A stretch of 64,000 nucleotides of DNA from WHSW01 sp963777775. GTDB lineage: Bacteria; Actinomycetota; Thermoleophilia; Solirubrobacterales; 70-9. Position numbers and translations under genes: made by a program. Of this stretch, positions 61,689-64,000 are shown one piece after another. The stretch covers positions 59,251-123,250 of the forward strand of contig CAVZRL010000006.1 of assembly GCA_963777775.1 (NCBI GenBank). The letters are read 5' to 3'. Position 1 is the stretch's first letter. Each line of letters opens with the position of its first letter. The notes beneath the pieces were generated by a model. The model searched no databases, was not told the DNA's origin, and was given only the letters and a program-made list of their open reading frames with translations.

Positions 61689-62954
61689 CTAGCGCCTGCG
61701 CCTGACCCGCCAGCTCTGGCTCGCGGGCAGCGCGTCGAAGTTGCCGGTGGCGTCGAAGGCCTGGACCTCGAAGTTGTGGCGCCCCCTCCTCACCCGCGCC
61801 GTGAACGGCGACGTGCAGGATGGATAGCCGATCCCGTCGAGCGTGCAATCGAAGCTCGCGGAGGGATCGTCGGCGACGAACTCGAACGTCACCCGGGCCC
61901 GACGCCGGTTGGTCCTCACCCTACGCCTCGGGCCGCTGGTGATCGTGGTCTCGGGCGCGGTCGTGTCGCCGGTCGCCTCGGTGAACTCGTCGGCGCCGAT
62001 GTCGGGCGCCGGGCCCTGGAGGCGCGCCTCGCCGTCGATGTCGATGCTGCCGAGGCCGGGGGCGGCCGAGCCCGCGTTGATCGTCGGCGAGCCCGCGGCC
62101 TGGTGGAAGTTGCCGGCGGCCGCATTCACGAACTGAGGAGCAGCGGTCTGGTTGTCGTTGGCGCCCGGGTTGGTGACGAACGGCGTCCCGCCGTTGGTCG
62201 CGACCTCGTCCTCGTATAGGTAGTTCGAGTGATCCGTGACCACGGTGGCCGCGTTGGCGTTGCCGTCGGCCTCGGCGCGGATATCGACCGGGAAGCCGTA
62301 TGCGATCAGGTTCGCGGCGTTGATCGTGATCGAGCCGGAATAGCTCGAGAGAAAGATCGCGGGGGCATTCTGGGCGTAGGCGGTGACGTTGCGGAACGTG
62401 TTCGTCCCCGTGCCCGGGATGGCGTTGCCATAGATCGCGTATCCGGCGCCCGAGTTCCAGCAGATGCTGTCGGTGATCGTGGTGTCGTAGATCTTGCAAG
62501 CCTCGAACGACGAGTTGGAGTGGGCGATCACGTTGTCCACCACGCCCCCGCCGACCTCGAGCGCAGACCCGACTCCCGGGCCCTGCTCGATCGCTACGTA
62601 ACGCAGCGTGATCCCGGGAACGTAGAACCTGAACCCGTAGTTCGTCCCGACCACCAGCAGGGGGCGTGCGCCCCCGGGAAGACCCCGGATCGTGACCGCG
62701 TCGGCCACCTCGATCGCGTCGTTGGCGAGCGGATAGGTGCCGGGCAGAATCGTGATCACGTCGCCGTTGCCGACCGCGGCGTTCTCGATTGCGGCCTGGA
62801 TGCCACACGGGTCTGCCTGCGGGCAGCTTGCGGCGGGACCGTTGCCGCCCGGCTCGGCATAACGGTCGGCGGCGAGCGCCGGCGCCGCGCCGGCGAGGGC
62901 CAGCAAGGTCGCTGCGGCCGCGAGGATCAGACCCTTGTTCGCCGTGCTCTGCAT
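61689..62954 (-). CDS. Secreted right-handed beta-helix protein
   Basis: This 421-aa protein has a signal peptide MQSTANKGLILAAAATLLALAG (ALA site) and DRYAEPGG. PCGIQAAIENAAVGNGDVITILPGTY follows, then parallel beta-helix coils to residue 290. A choice-of-anchor-like end (SPTINAGSA, DIDGEARLQGPAPDIGADEF) precedes a chitinase-like Ig domain (APETTITSGP, FDCTLDG). It is an extracellular carbohydrate-binding or lyase-like protein; no catalytic residues are identified. It is convergent with the GH114 gene, leaving 10 bp. Confidence 0.8.
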   Translation of the reverse strand: MQSTANKGLILAAAATLLALAGAAPALAADRYAEPGGNGPAASCPQADPCGIQAAIENAAVGNGDVITILPGTYPLANDAIEVADAVTIRGLPGGARPLLVVGTNYGFRFYVPGITLRYVAIEQGPGVGSALEVGGGVVDNVIAHSNSSFEACKIYDTTITDSICWNSGAGYAIYGNAIPGTGTNTFRNVTAYAQNAPAIFLSSYSGSITINAANLIAYGFPVDIRAEADGNANAATVVTDHSNYLYEDEVATNGGTPFVTNPGANDNQTAAPQFVNAAAGNFHQAAGSPTINAGSAAPGLGSIDIDGEARLQGPAPDIGADEFTEATGDTTAPETTITSGPRRRVRTNRRRARVTFEFVADDPSASFDCTLDGIGYPSCTSPFTARVRRGRHNFEVQAFDATGNFDALPASQSWRVRRRR

Positions 62955-63172
62955 GCTTCTCTCCTTCCCTTTTCGGGTCGGTGAGGGCCGAACTTGAGCG
63001 GTGACGGTTGGAGCCGCCAGATTTGAGTTGGCGTGAGATGCTGGCGCGACGATGAGCGATCTGAAAAAAGTCGCGCCCGTTCGTCGAGATTGCGCATCGG
63101 ATAACCGGTGTCGATTCCGTCCTGATCATCGCCAGCACCATGTAGAGTCTTCGGCTTAGGGACCTCACGTTC

Positions 63173-64000
63173 GTGAGTGCAAATCCGCAGGGAGGTGGAC
63201 GGATCAGTCGCCGCAGTCAAGTCTCGGGCACCGTGCTTGCTGCGCTCGCGGCGATGCTTGCCCTCGCCGCCCCCGCGAGCGCCGGCGAGGAGATCCTCGG
63301 CGCGGCGAGCTACCCCGACATGACCACCTATTCGTGCCGGACGGACGCGATCCCGATCCATCCCGGTCAGAACCTGAACCTGTTCTCGGGGACCAAGACC
63401 TGCCCCAACGCGCAGAAGGTCAGCGGCCCCGGCGACACCAGCGTCTTCGCCCCCGGCTCGACCGCCCAGGGCTACGTGACGCGCTTTTCGCCGAGCATGG
63501 TCGAGATCAAGCCGGGGGGCGAGCTGGTCACCCCGAGCGTCTGGGACCTGCACCTCCATCACGTCGTCTGGCTGGCACCGGGCGGCAGACCGACGTTTGC
63601 CTCGGGCGAGGAGAAGACGATCGTGAAGCTGCCCCAGGGCTACGGCCTCGAGGTCGGCGGGGGCGCGAGCTGGGGGCTCAACTACATGATCCACGCCCTG
63701 ACCGCCGAGGGCGGCCGACAGGTCTACCTCACCTGGGAGATCGATTGGGTTCCGGAGACCAACCCCAACATCGAGCCGGCCAACGTCCACTGGCTCGACG
63801 TCGCGGGCGCGCCGCAGCTCTACCCGGTGTTCGACGCCGAGCGCGGCTTCGACGGCGACGGCAACGGCGAGTTCGTGTTTCCCGACGACGTCCCCACCGA
63901 CCCGGCGATGCCCGGCTACGAGGAACGGTCGAACATCAGCCAGGCCGGGAGCTGGACCGTGCCGGCCGGAGGCAGGACCCTGGTCTTCGGCGCCGGCCAC
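63173..64000 (+). CDS. Secreted protein with His-rich motif, 3' cut by window end
   Basis: The open frame runs from GTG at 63173 to the window end. Residues 12-38 form a signal peptide (RRSQVSGTVLAALAAMLALAAPASAG, AxA site). Then come AASYPDMTTYSCRTDAIPI, SPSMVEIKPGG, VWDLHLHHVVWLAP, PQGYGLEV and WGLNYMIHALTAEG. The LHLHHVVWL plus later MIHAL recalls the histidine ligands of copper type II (PHM-like) monooxygenase or DOMON proteins, but this is weak. Divergent from the beta-helix gene with a 218-bp gap. Confidence 0.65.
   Translation, partial: MSANPQGGGRISRRSQVSGTVLAALAAMLALAAPASAGEEILGAASYPDMTTYSCRTDAIPIHPGQNLNLFSGTKTCPNAQKVSGPGDTSVFAPGSTAQGYVTRFSPSMVEIKPGGELVTPSVWDLHLHHVVWLAPGGRPTFASGEEKTIVKLPQGYGLEVGGGASWGLNYMIHALTAEGGRQVYLTWEIDWVPETNPNIEPANVHWLDVAGAPQLYPVFDAERGFDGDGNGEFVFPDDVPTDPAMPGYEERSNISQAGSWTVPAGGRTLVFGAGH

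Noticed and set aside
62927..64000. Minus-strand frame running to the window end
   Set aside because: The plus strand here encodes a protein with a good signal peptide and natural composition; the minus frame is its shadow.

Overview
This 64 kb window is very GC-rich (about 70% by eye) and gene-dense. It has frequent GTG starts, many 1- or 4-base start/stop overlaps, extended ECF sigma factors and secreted beta-helix / choice-of-anchor proteins. Together these suggest an actinobacterium of the Thermoleophilia/Solirubrobacterales type; this is inferred from style, with no rRNA present to confirm it. The assembly carries single-base homopolymer indels. They are dense in the first 6.5 kb and scattered later, near 13.8, 30.94, 46.25 and 47.16 kb.

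1-6.5 kb: a shredded but readable cluster. It holds the C-terminal part of a Pls/PosA-type NRPS-like protein (membrane and hexapeptide domains), a condensation/adenylation protein, and SbnB- and SbnA-like enzymes that make L-2,3-diaminopropionate.

6.6-27.8 kb: the most interesting part. Two divergent operons run outward from a GntR regulator / amidohydrolase promoter at about 18.28 kb. The leftward operon encodes an LLM flavin oxidoreductase, an M29/NicX-like protein, a cupin, a class II aldolase-family enzyme, the small and large subunits of a molybdenum hydroxylase, a FHMPC-dehydrogenase-like protein, a 4-pyridoxolactonase-like enzyme, a pyridoxal-4-dehydrogenase-like SDR, a VOC protein and a zinc alcohol dehydrogenase. 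The rightward operon encodes an amidohydrolase, a complete BMP-type ABC importer, a CoxG-like protein, a pyridoxamine-pyruvate-aminotransferase-like enzyme, the FAD subunit of the Mo hydroxylase and a MocA-like cofactor enzyme. I read this as a vitamin B6 catabolic island whose upper steps resemble the Mesorhizobium pathway and whose lower steps look nicotinate-like. Related direct repeats lie at 6.57 and 31.42 kb, each a tRNA 3' half, terminator and conserved tail, with a decayed copy at 27.7 kb. These look like attachment-site scars.

27.9-31.2 kb: a glycosyltransferase, a DHA2 MFS exporter and a frameshifted RibD/DHFR-family protein. 31.4-40.1 kb: a segment between two tRNA 3' fragments that resembles lysine catabolism (lysine-6-dehydrogenase-like protein, piperidine-6-carboxylate dehydrogenase, FAD amino acid oxidase, fused 2-oxoacid dehydrogenase E1, another aldehyde dehydrogenase).

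40.3-50.6 kb: a secreted choice-of-anchor protein, then small stress or housekeeping genes: SnoaL folds, DUF899, VOC, RibD/DHFR family, two ECF sigma factors with SnoaL tails, an MFS exporter, a SixA-like phosphatase and a cupin.

50.6-61.7 kb: a sugar locus with a DUF2090 aldolase divergent from SIS isomerase, DeoR repressor, two PfkB kinases, GH4 glycosidase, a sugar ABC importer and a secreted GH114 endo-alpha-1,4-polygalactosaminidase. This fits use of galactosamine polymers through tagatose phosphates. 61.7-64 kb: a secreted beta-helix protein and, divergently, the start of a secreted histidine-motif protein cut by the window end.
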